64,000 nt of DNA from Dethiosulfatibacter aminovorans DSM 17477 (GCF_900142005.1 NZ_FQZL01000007.1:1-64000), one strand, 5' to 3'; counted from the stretch's first letter, positions 16,964 through 27,644 are shown. Translations and numbers: made by a program. The notes: generated from the sequence alone by a model not told the origin.

Positions 16964-17957
16964 TATTTAACACCTTCCTATAATGCCAGCATTTTGTATA
17001 ATGGACACCATCAATATGTGTATCCGCCGGCATATTCAAGCACTCTTCTGTAAAATAGTCGCACCTCGGTCCAAACTGACATCCCTTTGGTCTGTTGTAA
17101 GGATCCGGTGTCGAACCTCTAATAGGTTCTATAACCTGGTCTTTTCCCCTTCCCAGAATTGGAATTGCATCCAGCAACGCTTTTGTATAGGGGTGTGCAG
17201 GTGACTTCAAAATTTCTTCCGCAGTTCCACTTTCCACTATATTCCCCATATACATGACCTGGACTTCATCGGCCATTTCTGTAACAACGCCCATATCATG
17301 GGTAATCATCATAATCGCTGTATTGTATTCTTTCTTGAGTTTATCCATCAATTCAAATATTTGCGCCTGAATGGTAACATCCAAGGCAGTTGTCGGCTCA
17401 TCGGCAATCAAGACTTTAGGATTGCATGACATGGCCATGGCAATCATAGCCCTCTGTCTCATCCCACCTGAATATTGATGCGGATATTGTCCGAACCGCT
17501 TTTCCGGCATTGGAATACCCATGTCTTTCAACAGCTCAATGGCTCTGTCTTTAGCTTCTTTCTTACCTATCTTCAGGTGATTGGTCAGATTCTCGGTAAT
17601 CTGATACCCTACTGTGTATACAGGGTTTAAAGCTGTCATTGGATCCTGAAATATCATGGCAATTTCAGAACCTCTAAGTCTTCTCATTTCCTGACTGTTC
17701 TTTGGAAGTTTGTCTATTCTAACAGGGCCTTTATCGCTATAATACGTAATTTCTCCCTCTTCTATTCTTGATAACTTTGGAAGCAGCTGCATTATAGAAG
17801 TCGCTGTTACACTTTTCCCACAGCCGCTCTCTCCAACAATGCAAATTGTTTTTCCCATTTTTATATCGAACGACACGCCGTTTACAGCTTTATTGCACCT
17901 CTGATTAGTATAGAAGAACGTCTTCAAATCTTTTACGGATATAATTATATCTGACAT
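16956..17957 (-). CDS. Oligopeptide/dipeptide-type ABC transporter ATPase (OppD/DppD-like)
   Basis: Second ATPase of the importer (333 residues). It has Walker A GESGCGKSVT, signature YSGGMRQR, Walker B KVLIADEPTTALD and the D-subunit C-terminal motif PKGCQFGPRCDY with further Cys residues. The ribosome site AGGAGG precedes the ATG. It lies 9 bp downstream of the OppC-like gene and overlaps the OppF-like gene by 8 bp, so the transporter genes are one translational unit. Confidence 0.92.
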   Translation of the reverse strand: MSDIIISVKDLKTFFYTNQRCNKAVNGVSFDIKMGKTICIVGESGCGKSVTATSIMQLLPKLSRIEEGEITYYSDKGPVRIDKLPKNSQEMRRLRGSEIAMIFQDPMTALNPVYTVGYQITENLTNHLKIGKKEAKDRAIELLKDMGIPMPEKRFGQYPHQYSGGMRQRAMIAMAMSCNPKVLIADEPTTALDVTIQAQIFELMDKLKKEYNTAIMMITHDMGVVTEMADEVQVMYMGNIVESGTAEEILKSPAHPYTKALLDAIPILGRGKDQVIEPIRGSTPDPYNRPKGCQFGPRCDYFTEECLNMPADTHIDGVHYTKCWHYRKVLNNE

Positions 17958-17966
17958 ATTTTCCTC

Positions 17967-18881
17967 CTATCCTTGCTGTGTTGGGTCTGTCGAATCTCTT
18001 AATCCGTCCCCAATAAAGTTCACACTTAAAACAAATGTTGAAATAACCATTCCCACAGGAAGCCATATCCACCAGTTTTCTCTTAGAACGGTTATGTCCT
18101 GCGCCACATTCAAGATATTGCCCCATGTAGAAATATTCAGAGGCACGCCTAGTCCCAAGAAACTCAATGCAGTTTCCTGAAGAATGAACATCGCAGTACT
18201 TAATGTGATATTGACCAAAATAGGTCCCAGTGCATTTGGCAGCATATGCTTGTAGCAAATAAGATAATCATTGAGCCCGAATGCTCTTAGTGCCTGCACG
18301 TATTCTTCTTCCCTTATTGACAGCATTTTAGCACGAGTCATCCTGTAAACCGAGCCCCATCCTGTTATTATGAATATGATTATCAAGTTCCATACACTTT
18401 GACCGGTGATGGACACCAAAAGCAATACCAGAACGATTTGAGGAAAAGCCATGAAAATTTCTGAAATCCTCATAAATATTCTGTCAATCCATCCGCCTGT
18501 ATAGCCCGCATAAGTTCCTATCAGAACGCCTATAATTCCAGCACCTACAGCACTTCCAAGACCTACCAGTATTGAAATCCTTCCACCGTAGAGAATTCTT
18601 GTAAAAACATCACGTCCCAGTTTATCAGTACCTAACAGATGGTCGGACGAAGGTTTTGACAACATGTTCATAACATCAATTTTGCCGGGATCATAATCTG
18701 TGAATAAAGGTGCAAATACCGTTGCTATTGCGATAATTGTAAACAGGATTAATCCCAGAACCGCCAATCTGTTGTTCTTGAATTTTCTTAATTTTCTATT
18801 TACTTTTTTCTTGCCTGATAATCCAGCTTCTTCTTTTGCTTTTATTTTGTCAAATTTTTTATATAATCTATTATTATTCAC
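17967..18881 (-). CDS. Oligopeptide/dipeptide-type ABC transporter permease (OppC/DppC-like)
   Basis: Inner-membrane permease (304 residues). It has a charged N-terminal cytoplasmic tail of about 38 residues, the OppC N-terminal segment NRLAVLGLILFTIIAIATVFAPL, and the LLGTDKLGRDVFTRILYGGRISI motif typical of DppC/OppC. The EAA-loop region contains EEEYVQALRAFGLNDYLICYKHMLPN. Translation appears to start at a GTG. It sits 9 bp after the OppB-like gene. Confidence 0.92.
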   Translation of the reverse strand: MNNNRLYKKFDKIKAKEEAGLSGKKKVNRKLRKFKNNRLAVLGLILFTIIAIATVFAPLFTDYDPGKIDVMNMLSKPSSDHLLGTDKLGRDVFTRILYGGRISILVGLGSAVGAGIIGVLIGTYAGYTGGWIDRIFMRISEIFMAFPQIVLVLLLVSITGQSVWNLIIIFIITGWGSVYRMTRAKMLSIREEEYVQALRAFGLNDYLICYKHMLPNALGPILVNITLSTAMFILQETALSFLGLGVPLNISTWGNILNVAQDITVLRENWWIWLPVGMVISTFVLSVNFIGDGLRDSTDPTQQG

Positions 18882-18890
18882 ACTATCACC

Positions 18891-19850
18891 CTAATCCAGC
18901 TTGACTCTCGGATCCAGCAATGCCGTCAACAAGTCCACAAGAAAACTTGCTAAAAGAACTGCCGCTACTGAGAATAAAGCAATCATCATTACTAACGGTA
19001 CGTTTTGACCTTGAACTGCATTAATGAATTCCTTTCCGATGCCCGGCCATTGAAATATTTTCTCGATGATGACAGATCCACCGATCAGCATGGGCAATCT
19101 GAAGCCAATCAATACTACAACCGGTGTCAGCGCGACTCTAAAACCATGCACAAGATTAACTTTCCACTCCGGCAAACCCTTACTGCGAGCTGTCTTGATA
19201 TATTCTTTATTCATGACATCCAGCATGCTGGCACGAGCATATCTCATAACACCTGCCGTCATCGTAATAGCCAATACCAATGATGGTAAAATCAAATGCG
19301 GCAATCGGTCCATGAAGGTTTCATAACCGGGTAATATTCTACCACCCTCAGGCAACCAATCCAGCTTCAAGGCAAATATCAATATGGCCACCAGGCCAAA
19401 GAAAAATTGTGGAATAGAGACCCCTATCATTCCTAGAACAGTCAGCGCATTGTCAGCGAGACTCCCTTTTCTCAATGCACTGATCAATCCCAGCATGCTG
19501 CCGAAGACACTCGATAAAACCAAAGCTGTGATTGACAGTTCAAGTGTGGCCGGCAATCGGTCAAAGACAATATCCTTGATCGGCACTCCGCTTGACAGAC
19601 TATAGCCAAAATCACCTTTTAGTACACCGCTCAACCATTTGAAATATCTAAAGACAAAAGGCTGATCCAGTCCCAGGCTTTCCCTCAGCTTTGCCAGACT
19701 TTCAGGAGACATGTTTGCAAGAGCGTCAGGACTGACCATATAAGATACTGCATCGCCCGGCGTCAATTCAATGCCCCAAAAAATCAGAAAGCTGATAATA
19801 AGAATCATCGGAATAAGTATCAACAATCTTCTTATAATATATGCAATCAT
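18891..19850 (-). CDS. Oligopeptide/dipeptide-type ABC transporter permease (OppB/DppB-like)
   Basis: Inner-membrane permease (319 residues). The N-terminus IAYIIRRLLILIPMILIISF is typical of DppB/OppB, followed by SLGLDQPFVFRYFKWLSGVLKGDFGYS. The EAA loop near the C-terminus reads YIKTARSKGLPEWKVNLVHGFR. AAGGGAAG precedes the ATG. It is separated from the binding-protein gene by a tight GC-rich hairpin. Confidence 0.92.
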   Translation of the reverse strand: MIAYIIRRLLILIPMILIISFLIFWGIELTPGDAVSYMVSPDALANMSPESLAKLRESLGLDQPFVFRYFKWLSGVLKGDFGYSLSSGVPIKDIVFDRLPATLELSITALVLSSVFGSMLGLISALRKGSLADNALTVLGMIGVSIPQFFFGLVAILIFALKLDWLPEGGRILPGYETFMDRLPHLILPSLVLAITMTAGVMRYARASMLDVMNKEYIKTARSKGLPEWKVNLVHGFRVALTPVVVLIGFRLPMLIGGSVIIEKIFQWPGIGKEFINAVQGQNVPLVMMIALFSVAAVLLASFLVDLLTALLDPRVKLD

Positions 19851-19870
19851 TTTTTTACTTCCCTTCTATT

Positions 19871-19891
19871 AAAGGGGCTTAAAGCCCCTTT
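19871..19891 (-). terminator. Hairpin between binding protein and permease genes
   Basis: Palindrome AAAGGGGC-TTAAA-GCCCCTTT in the 42-bp gap after the binding-protein stop. On the minus strand only a weak TTTAAT tail follows. It probably attenuates transcription or protects the upstream mRNA, so that more binding protein than permease is made. Confidence 0.55.
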
Positions 19892-19892
19892 T

Positions 19893-21572
19893 TTATTGTT
19901 TTTCGAATTTGTTGACATAGAACAATCTTGTATACCTGATGTCAACGGGGTGAACTTCCATGAATTCAATCTTCTCAACTGCATTTGCGTCTGCAACACT
20001 CTTGTTGTATGCGTAATCCAGTCTGTTCGACTCAGCATTGATTACTATGTTTGGATCACTTTCACCACTTGGATATAGATGAATCTTCTCAATGTTACCA
20101 GTACCTTCATCCCAATACCCTTCATACGGTACAAAAGTCGCATAGTCATTCATGTTGACTTCTTCAATCCTGAAGGGACCTGTTCCGACCGGAGCTTGCC
20201 AGAATGATGCCTGCTGTGCCTGAATTGGATCCGTATTTTCAAGCAGGTGCTTTGGAAGCGGAGGCCATTGAGAGAATGTCATCAAGGCGTTTGGATCCAG
20301 TGATGCGAAGTTGAATGTCACTTTGTTTCCATCTATCACGATACCGCTGATATGATCGGCAGAACCGTCCATATAGGCTTCATATCCTTCCAGACTCATG
20401 TATGTTGTCTGGGCAATAGCGTTCAACTGTGGCACTTTTGAGGAATACTCCACTGTGAACTGAACATCTTCAGCCGTGAAAGGTGTTCCGTCATGCCATG
20501 TAACTCCATCTCTCAAAACAAATTCGATTGACAATCCATCATCAGAAACAGTATATGACTCAGCCAGTTGGCCCTCGGTTGGTGTCAGGGCTCCGTCTGC
20601 AGTGATCAAACGGTCGAAAAGGAACTTCTGCGGCATTTTAAAACCTGGATTCACGAAAGGTGTTTCAAAGAATTCGATTGGGCCTGTATTGGAATACAAT
20701 ATCCTGTCGCCATTTGCATCAGCTTCTATATCCCAATCGATAATTCTCCAGTCATAAGCAAATTGCTCGTTGCCGTAAGGCATGCCTTTTCTATCGATTC
20801 TATCACTTGAGTATACGAATACTTGCTGGTAATACAGTGGTATGCTGAAAAGATTTTCATTCTCATACTTTTGAAGTTCCTTGAATGCTGCTATTTGTTC
20901 CTCGATATTGGCTGTAATATTTGTTGCTTGGATCAATTCGTCCAATTCAGTATCACCAGGTGTATGAGAGTTGCTTGTAGCTCCCGTTTGATGCCTGTTG
21001 TAGTATTCATGCATCGTCAATGCCGCAATACCTGCATAAGCCAAGTCCCAGTCAACTTCCGACGGACCGTTTACAGGATCTGCAGGAGTCGTCCACAGCA
21101 ATGCAGTCAAGTCACCTTCAAGTTTTCTAAAACTCATTTTCATGCCTACATCCGCCAAATATGCTTGAATGGCTGTCATCAAGTCAACAGTCAACTGATC
21201 GCCGTAATAATATACTACATCAAGTTCATAGTCGGCATCCCAATTGGCTGCTTCCAGCAATTCTCTTGCCTTGTCAGGGTTATATTCATAATTATTCAAC
21301 CCATCTACTTTCCAAGGGCCATTCGGAGTCAAGCTGTTTGCCGGAAGAGCTTTCCCTTCAAGCAGACTTGCAGCAAGCGCATCCATGTCGATAGCATAGG
21401 CAATTGCCTGTCTGACTCTTACATCGCTGAGCGGATTATCGTTCAAAGCTCCTACAACTTCTGTATCTCCACCGGTTTCAGGCGGTGCACTTTCCTCTAC
21501 TTCTTTTGTTCCGCATCCTGCGAAGGATACCAATAGTACAATGATCATTATTAAACTAAATATTCTTCTCAT
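19893..21572 (-). CDS. Family 5 extracellular solute-binding lipoprotein (SatA-like)
   Basis: Surface receptor (559 residues) of the SBP_bac_5 family, partner of the four downstream Opp/Dpp-type genes. The signal peptide ends in lipobox SFAGC with lipid attachment at about Cys20. The mature part has NPLSDVRVRQAIAYAIDMDALA and, later, LRDGVTWHDGTPFTAEDVQFTVEY, both family hallmarks. The usual order of these segments appears permuted: the DVRVRQA motif comes near the N-terminus and LRDGVTWHDG in the second half. Binding proteins of the related sialic acid transporter SatABCD belong to this family. I start at the ATG after AAGGGAG. Substrate from context: sialic acid. Confidence 0.85.
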   Translation of the reverse strand: MRRIFSLIMIIVLLVSFAGCGTKEVEESAPPETGGDTEVVGALNDNPLSDVRVRQAIAYAIDMDALAASLLEGKALPANSLTPNGPWKVDGLNNYEYNPDKARELLEAANWDADYELDVVYYYGDQLTVDLMTAIQAYLADVGMKMSFRKLEGDLTALLWTTPADPVNGPSEVDWDLAYAGIAALTMHEYYNRHQTGATSNSHTPGDTELDELIQATNITANIEEQIAAFKELQKYENENLFSIPLYYQQVFVYSSDRIDRKGMPYGNEQFAYDWRIIDWDIEADANGDRILYSNTGPIEFFETPFVNPGFKMPQKFLFDRLITADGALTPTEGQLAESYTVSDDGLSIEFVLRDGVTWHDGTPFTAEDVQFTVEYSSKVPQLNAIAQTTYMSLEGYEAYMDGSADHISGIVIDGNKVTFNFASLDPNALMTFSQWPPLPKHLLENTDPIQAQQASFWQAPVGTGPFRIEEVNMNDYATFVPYEGYWDEGTGNIEKIHLYPSGESDPNIVINAESNRLDYAYNKSVADANAVEKIEFMEVHPVDIRYTRLFYVNKFEKQ

Positions 21573-21723
21573 ATTTTCTCCCTTCATTTTATTTAGATCC
21601 TCATCAAATCAATAATTAAATATTTTCTTCACTACCTCCCCTTATTTTGATTGATGAAAATATCTATTAACTGATTGTTGCAATTCATTTGAATCTTGTC
21701 GATGAACCGGTCCTGGTTATTGT

Positions 21724-23319
21724 TCATCTCCATTTATATCCAATCTCGCCTTTCTCATCCTTGAACATTATCAAGGCCTTATCGTAATCTTCGCTTTGTT
21801 CCGGGTAATCCTTCCGATAATGCGATCCGCGGCTTTCCTTGCGAAGGAGCATGCTTTTTAGCAGTATCTTCGCCATTAAAATGCTGTGCGTCACCATGAG
21901 ACCTTGCTTTAAATCACATTCCTCACCTTCCCGAATTTGTTTTTCCATGGCATCTATCGCTTCAAGGGCGCATTCCAGACCTTTCTCCGTTCTAATGATG
22001 CTGCCGTAACGATACATCAATTTTCGTATCTCATCCACCGCATCATGCCCTTCGACAATGTGTATGGAATCAATGTTTATACTCTGCTCTTCTGCTGCAA
22101 CCGGGTCCATTTTTTTTGCGTATTTTGATGCTTCACGTCCTGCAATTTTGCCGAATACCAGTCCGTTTGCTGTGGACAGTCCGCCAATTCTATCTGCACC
22201 GTGCATGCCGCCTGTCACTTCACCAGCTGCAAATATGCCTGGAACTGTCGTCGCTGCCTTTTCATCTATTTTTATGCCGCCATTGGCTGCATGCATGAAA
22301 GGAAGTATAAAAATGTCCTCACTTGCATCAACCTTTTTTTTTTCTTTCAGCCACTTGAAATAGTCACGAATCATGAGCCCTTCTTGACTCATATTGCTGA
22401 CCTTGTATTGCATCTTGACGCACTTGTCTTCACCTGTTCTCAAATACTCTTCAAATATTTCAATATCAAATTTTTGGGATGGCAGCCTGGTCGTAAAGGG
22501 ACCATGCCCTGATCGTTCATCCAGCACTTCAAGGTCATCAATAATTATCCGTCCGTCTTTTGAAAGTATCTGAGCCAGTTTCAAGGCCCGTTCATTGATG
22601 ATGGTTTTGTATGAAGGTTCAATGAATCCCGGTATAAACTGCATAAATTCAACATTTACGAGCTCACATCCCAAATCAAAGGCCATAGCTTGACCTGCAC
22701 CTGTAATATCATCCGTATTCAATCGATGTTCATATAATCCGCCTATGCCGCCAGTCGCAATTACTACACTTTTTGCTGCAATTCCAATGACTTCGCCATT
22801 CCAAAACGCCAATGCCAGATAATGGTTTTTAAAGGGTATGATCTTGAATATCTCTGTGTGCTCCAATACCTTTATGGCGCTTGACTCGATCCTGTCCTTG
22901 AATGCCGGTTTAGCTGTTTCAAACAGGTAGCCGTACCACTTTCGGTACTTCCTGTCAAAGCAAGGGATCAATGTTTCATCATAGGCTGAAGTCTCCGGTT
23001 TCTTGAAGGTTACGCCCATCTCTTCCAATGCTTCAATATCCTCACCGATATGATCAATGAGCACTTCACTCAACCTGATATCGTTCATGCCGCATCCGAC
23101 TTCTGTTATCACCTCTACAAAGTTTTTCTTGTCTTCTTCGTCCTGAGGCGCAACCATGCCCAAGCCCCATGTGCCGGGATAAAAACTCGATCCGGAACAA
23201 AGGGTTGAAGACACTGCAATGATCACTTCCGACCCTGCCTTATCAGCTTCCAGTGCAGCAGACATTCCCGCCAATCCGGCACCTATAACCAGCACCTCTG
23301 TGTTTTCCTGTCTGCTCAT
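21724..23319 (-). CDS. NadB/FrdA-like FAD-dependent oxidoreductase
   Basis: Flavoprotein (531 residues from ATG 23319) of the succinate dehydrogenase/fumarate reductase/L-aspartate oxidase superfamily. It has the FAD-binding VLVIGAGLAGMSAALEADKAG, the middle VVIATGGIGGLYEHRLNT, and the C-terminal PGIFAAGEVTGGMHGADRIGGLSTANGLVFG. A real NadB is encoded elsewhere in the window (38063-39508), so this one probably has another substrate. It lies between nagB and the transporter genes, which suggests a role on a modified sialic or amino sugar, but no such reaction is established. The start is uncertain: in-frame TTG codons up to 23337 lie nearer to a GGAGAG site. Confidence 0.8.
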   Translation of the reverse strand: MSRQENTEVLVIGAGLAGMSAALEADKAGSEVIIAVSSTLCSGSSFYPGTWGLGMVAPQDEEDKKNFVEVITEVGCGMNDIRLSEVLIDHIGEDIEALEEMGVTFKKPETSAYDETLIPCFDRKYRKWYGYLFETAKPAFKDRIESSAIKVLEHTEIFKIIPFKNHYLALAFWNGEVIGIAAKSVVIATGGIGGLYEHRLNTDDITGAGQAMAFDLGCELVNVEFMQFIPGFIEPSYKTIINERALKLAQILSKDGRIIIDDLEVLDERSGHGPFTTRLPSQKFDIEIFEEYLRTGEDKCVKMQYKVSNMSQEGLMIRDYFKWLKEKKKVDASEDIFILPFMHAANGGIKIDEKAATTVPGIFAAGEVTGGMHGADRIGGLSTANGLVFGKIAGREASKYAKKMDPVAAEEQSINIDSIHIVEGHDAVDEIRKLMYRYGSIIRTEKGLECALEAIDAMEKQIREGEECDLKQGLMVTHSILMAKILLKSMLLRKESRGSHYRKDYPEQSEDYDKALIMFKDEKGEIGYKWR

Positions 23320-23372
23320 CCGTATTTCCAATCTCAATCACTCTCCTGTTTTTACAATTCGTCCCTGCTGGA

Positions 23373-24107
23373 TCATAATAAGTTCAAACTGATTTCATTC
23401 AGGACATTCTTTAAAGCCACGATGGTCAATCCCTTATGCTTCCTGAGAATAGACGCCGGACATTCGTCGGTGACAGGTCCTTCAAGGACACACCTTAAAG
23501 CATTCTTTTTGTTCTCGGTTCCCGCCATGAGGATAATGGACTTGGCAGCCATGATATCTGCAATTCCCATTGTGATAGCCTGTTTAGGCACATCATCCAG
23601 ACTCTCAAAATATCGTGAATTGTCTTCTATTGTCTGTTCATCCAGTTCCACCAGATGCACCGAACTTTCAAACGAAACCCCTGGCTCATTAAATCCAATA
23701 TGGCCGTTGGTACCGATTCCCAGCACCTGTATGTCAATTTGATGATCTTTCAGCAATTCCTTATAGGTCCTAATTGCTTCATCGGCATCCATTGTTCCAC
23801 TGGGCAAATAGGTATTCTCCGGTAAAATATCAATGTATTTAAACAAATTTTCCTTCATATAATAATGGTAACTGTTTGGATTATCCTGTTCGAGACCCCT
23901 ATATTCATCCAAATTAAACGACTTCACTTCCTTGTAGCTGACCGTTTTCTGCTCATACGCCCTGATTAAACGGATATACAGCGACAACGGCGTGCTGCCG
24001 GTTGCCAATCCCAGGACACAGTCAGGCTTGGAAATAATTTTCTCAATAATGAGATCAGCAGCAGCTTCTCCCATGTCTTCAATATTATCAACAGCTATTA
24101 TTCTCAT
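23373..24107 (-). CDS. nagB: Glucosamine-6-phosphate deaminase NagB
   Basis: Enzyme (244 residues) converting glucosamine 6-phosphate into fructose 6-phosphate and ammonia. It has the phosphate-binding LGLATGSTPLSLY, FNLDEYRGL with the catalytic Asp, and GIGTNGHIGFNEPG with the His relay. The short form without the allosteric tail is typical of Firmicutes. It overlaps nagA by 20 bp, so the two are coupled. Confidence 0.95.
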   Translation of the reverse strand: MRIIAVDNIEDMGEAAADLIIEKIISKPDCVLGLATGSTPLSLYIRLIRAYEQKTVSYKEVKSFNLDEYRGLEQDNPNSYHYYMKENLFKYIDILPENTYLPSGTMDADEAIRTYKELLKDHQIDIQVLGIGTNGHIGFNEPGVSFESSVHLVELDEQTIEDNSRYFESLDDVPKQAITMGIADIMAAKSIILMAGTENKKNALRCVLEGPVTDECPASILRKHKGLTIVALKNVLNEISLNLL

Positions 24108-25254
24108 GATTAGTTGAATACACCACCTTTCCTCTACATATAGTCATTTGAACCTTAAGTTCCTTGTCCAATACAACTAAATCCGCATCCTTTCCCACTG
24201 ATATGGATCCCTTCCGGTCGTAAACCTGTTGAAGTTCAGCCGGGTTTTTAGTCATCATAAGCAAAACTTCCTCCAATCGTCTTCCAGTGACATCCATATA
24301 GTTCTTAAGCGCCCTGTCCATCGTCAGAACACTGCCTGCCAAGGCTCCTTCTTTTGTCCTGACTTCAATTCCGTTTGAATATACCTGCTGTCCTCCCAGG
24401 TCATACGTTCCACTGCATAAGCCCTTGGCTCTCATGGCATCAGTGATTAAAATCTTATCCTGGCTGCTTTTCATTTTATCAAACACACATATGGCAGGAT
24501 CCGATACGTGAATTCGATCAACAATGAGCTCTGCCTTGAACCCTTTCGTCAAAAGGGCTGCCCCCACCACACCCGCATCCCGGTGATGAAGTCCTTTCAT
24601 AGCATTGTAGCAGTGGGTTGCACATTGACAACCAGCTTCAATAGCCTCAAGGGTTTGATCATAACTGGCGTTACTATGTCCGATACTGACGACTACGCCA
24701 TGTTGCCTTAAATATTTTGTGAGTTCGAATCCCTCATCTTCCTCCACAGCCAGAGTAATCATAGAAATCTTGCCTCCAGCTTCATTTTGATACGTCCGAA
24801 ACGACTCCACCGTAGGTTTGGCAAGCAATTCTTTCCTGTGGGCACCCGGCGCCTCAGGTGACAGATACGGTCCTTCAAGGTGAATTCCCAAAATCTCAAC
24901 GCCATGAGCATTGTCAAAATCCTTTATTGCATCAAGGGCGTTCACAATATCATCATTTGTTCCCGTCGTTGTTGCCGCCAGTATGCTGGTGACACCCTCT
25001 CGTGCCAAAGCCTCCAAAATCGAAGTTATTGCTTCTTCCGAGCCATCCATAAAATCATACCCCACAGCGCCGTGGACATGTTGATCAATAAAGCCCGGTG
25101 AAACAATCATCCCGCCCATATCCACTGAGTCCTCCTCTATTTCTGCATCCTTTTCTACCGCCTCAGCACGAATAATTTTATCATTTTCAAACTCAATCAA
25201 GATATTTTCCGTGAGCTTTCCGTCTATCAATGCTGTACAGTTTTTTAATATCAT
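24088..25254 (-). CDS. nagA: N-acetylglucosamine-6-phosphate deacetylase NagA
   Basis: Amidohydrolase (388 residues) removing acetate from GlcNAc-6-phosphate. Motifs include PGFIDQHVHGAVGYDFMD, the metal-ligand Glu in EGPYLSPEAPGAHRKE, SIGHSNASYDQTLEAIEAG, CATHCYNAMKGLHHRDAG, and the catalytic Asp in ILITDAMRAKGLCSG. The start overlaps the nanK stop as TAATG. Confidence 0.95.
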   Translation of the reverse strand: MILKNCTALIDGKLTENILIEFENDKIIRAEAVEKDAEIEEDSVDMGGMIVSPGFIDQHVHGAVGYDFMDGSEEAITSILEALAREGVTSILAATTTGTNDDIVNALDAIKDFDNAHGVEILGIHLEGPYLSPEAPGAHRKELLAKPTVESFRTYQNEAGGKISMITLAVEEDEGFELTKYLRQHGVVVSIGHSNASYDQTLEAIEAGCQCATHCYNAMKGLHHRDAGVVGAALLTKGFKAELIVDRIHVSDPAICVFDKMKSSQDKILITDAMRAKGLCSGTYDLGGQQVYSNGIEVRTKEGALAGSVLTMDRALKNYMDVTGRRLEEVLLMMTKNPAELQQVYDRKGSISVGKDADLVVLDKELKVQMTICRGKVVYSTNHENNSC

Positions 25255-26156
25255 TAATAATCACACTCGCTTTTCAGGAACCAATATAGAGCTCCGTACA
25301 GGTTTGCATCATTCCCCATGGTCATTAATTTCACTTTCAATGGCTTGCTGAATGATTTCATTATTTTTTTTCTCAAACTGTCATTTATTGCATCTTCAAG
25401 CAAGGCCCCCTGGGCTGTAATTCCTCCGCCAATCATGACAAGCGGCGGATTTAAAATGTGGACAAGACTCTTGAGCCCTTCAGTCAAAAAATCTATCCAT
25501 TGACTAAAGACTGCCAAGGCTTTTGTGTCGCCACTTCTAACCTTATTAAAAAATTGCTTGGTAGACATATCTCCCAAAGCTGCAATAATTTGTTTTTCCA
25601 AGGCCTGTGCCGAAGCATAACGCTCATAGCAACCTGAGTCACCACAGTTACAGGGCAAACCATCCTTAATCAATGTCATATGTCCTATCTCGCCTGCCGA
25701 ACCACTTGCACCGTGAAAAATCCGTCCATCAAGTACTATGGCACCACCGATACCTGTTCCTATGGTCAAGGCTATAAATGTATCCTCATCCATATTCCCT
25801 TTCCAAAGGTTGCCCAAGGCAGAACAATTCACATCATTTTCAACAGAAACAGGACATTTAAAACGTCCCTTAAGACGATCCTTCAATGCAAATCCAGTAT
25901 ATCCGGGGATGCCATCGGTAGCATAGACTATATTGCCGGTCTTGACATCCACCTGGCCTGCAGTGCTTATGGCAATGCCCGATATATGAGCTTTCTCCGA
26001 CATTGAATCAATTATGCCGCACACGTTGACATAGACTGCGTCAGCGCCTTTAAAGGCCTCTGTAGGCTGTTTCCCTTGAAGTATAAAAGTACCCTCTTCA
26101 TCTGAAAGTGCATATTTTATATTTGTACCACCAATGTCAATTAATGCAATATTCAT
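25254..26156 (-). CDS. nanK: ROK-family N-acetylmannosamine kinase NanK
   Basis: ROK sugar kinase (300 residues), in this context phosphorylating ManNAc. It has the N-terminal ATP site LIDIGGTNIKYALSDEEG, the GIGGAIVLDGRIFHGASGSAGEIGHM signature with the sugar-binding Glu-His, and the zinc motif CNCGDSGCYE. There is no DNA-binding N-terminus, so it is a kinase rather than a NagC-type repressor. AAAGGAG precedes the ATG. GlcNAc or glucose kinase activity cannot be excluded. Confidence 0.88.
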   Translation of the reverse strand: MNIALIDIGGTNIKYALSDEEGTFILQGKQPTEAFKGADAVYVNVCGIIDSMSEKAHISGIAISTAGQVDVKTGNIVYATDGIPGYTGFALKDRLKGRFKCPVSVENDVNCSALGNLWKGNMDEDTFIALTIGTGIGGAIVLDGRIFHGASGSAGEIGHMTLIKDGLPCNCGDSGCYERYASAQALEKQIIAALGDMSTKQFFNKVRSGDTKALAVFSQWIDFLTEGLKSLVHILNPPLVMIGGGITAQGALLEDAINDSLRKKIMKSFSKPLKVKLMTMGNDANLYGALYWFLKSECDY

Positions 26157-26175
26157 AAAAGTCTCCTTTAACTTG

Positions 26176-27153
<978 letters not shown>

Positions 27154-27194
27154 TTATATAATCCGATACTTTTTATTCTTCTTATCAAATTATC

Positions 27195-27644
27195 TCAAAT
27201 CTTGATTTTGGTTATTATTTTCCTAACATGTGACGACTTGTTGTCAATTGCACATTTTGGCATATGGACATCGTCGGGATAAAAAATTGCAAATCTGCCT
27301 TTTTTCAGATTCACCACTCCATCGGCTTTCCCCTTATAAAGAGTGAAATCATCCTTTTCGTCATAGTCGGTCACTCTCTCCATTGATGATCTATCGGAGA
27401 AATAAATCGCCTCTTCCCCTTCAATGATAAATTGCACATCTATATATTTATCATGGGATTCATATTCTTTTCGGTCAACCAAAGTATCGTAACTGCAAAT
27501 CAAGGCATAAAACGAGTCATCAAATGCATAATAACCATCCTCTTTATTCTCCTTTAAACTCTCCTCGACAAATTCTATTGCCTTTCTCAGACCTTCATGC
27601 ATGGACTGATAAAGTTTAAAATTGTTTATTGAATCTGTAATCAC
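27195..27644 (-). CDS. YhcH/YjgK/YiaL family protein (NanQ-like anomerase)
   Basis: Small cupin-like protein (149 residues) of the DUF386 family. The E. coli member NanQ (YhcH) speeds interconversion of sialic acid anomers. The conserved HDKYIDVQFIIEGEEAIYF and GRFAIFYPDDVHMPKCAI segments carry the likely metal ligands. Translation starts at GTG after AGGAGGT. It is the second gene of the nan operon. Confidence 0.85.
   Translation of the reverse strand: MITDSINNFKLYQSMHEGLRKAIEFVEESLKENKEDGYYAFDDSFYALICSYDTLVDRKEYESHDKYIDVQFIIEGEEAIYFSDRSSMERVTDYDEKDDFTLYKGKADGVVNLKKGRFAIFYPDDVHMPKCAIDNKSSHVRKIITKIKI

Noticed and set aside
16956-21572. Peptide transporter
   Set aside because: The protein families are those of Opp/Dpp, but the genes sit inside a complete sialic acid catabolic operon with no peptidase. 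SatABCD-type sialic acid transporters belong to the same family, so sialic acid uptake is the better call, though unproven.
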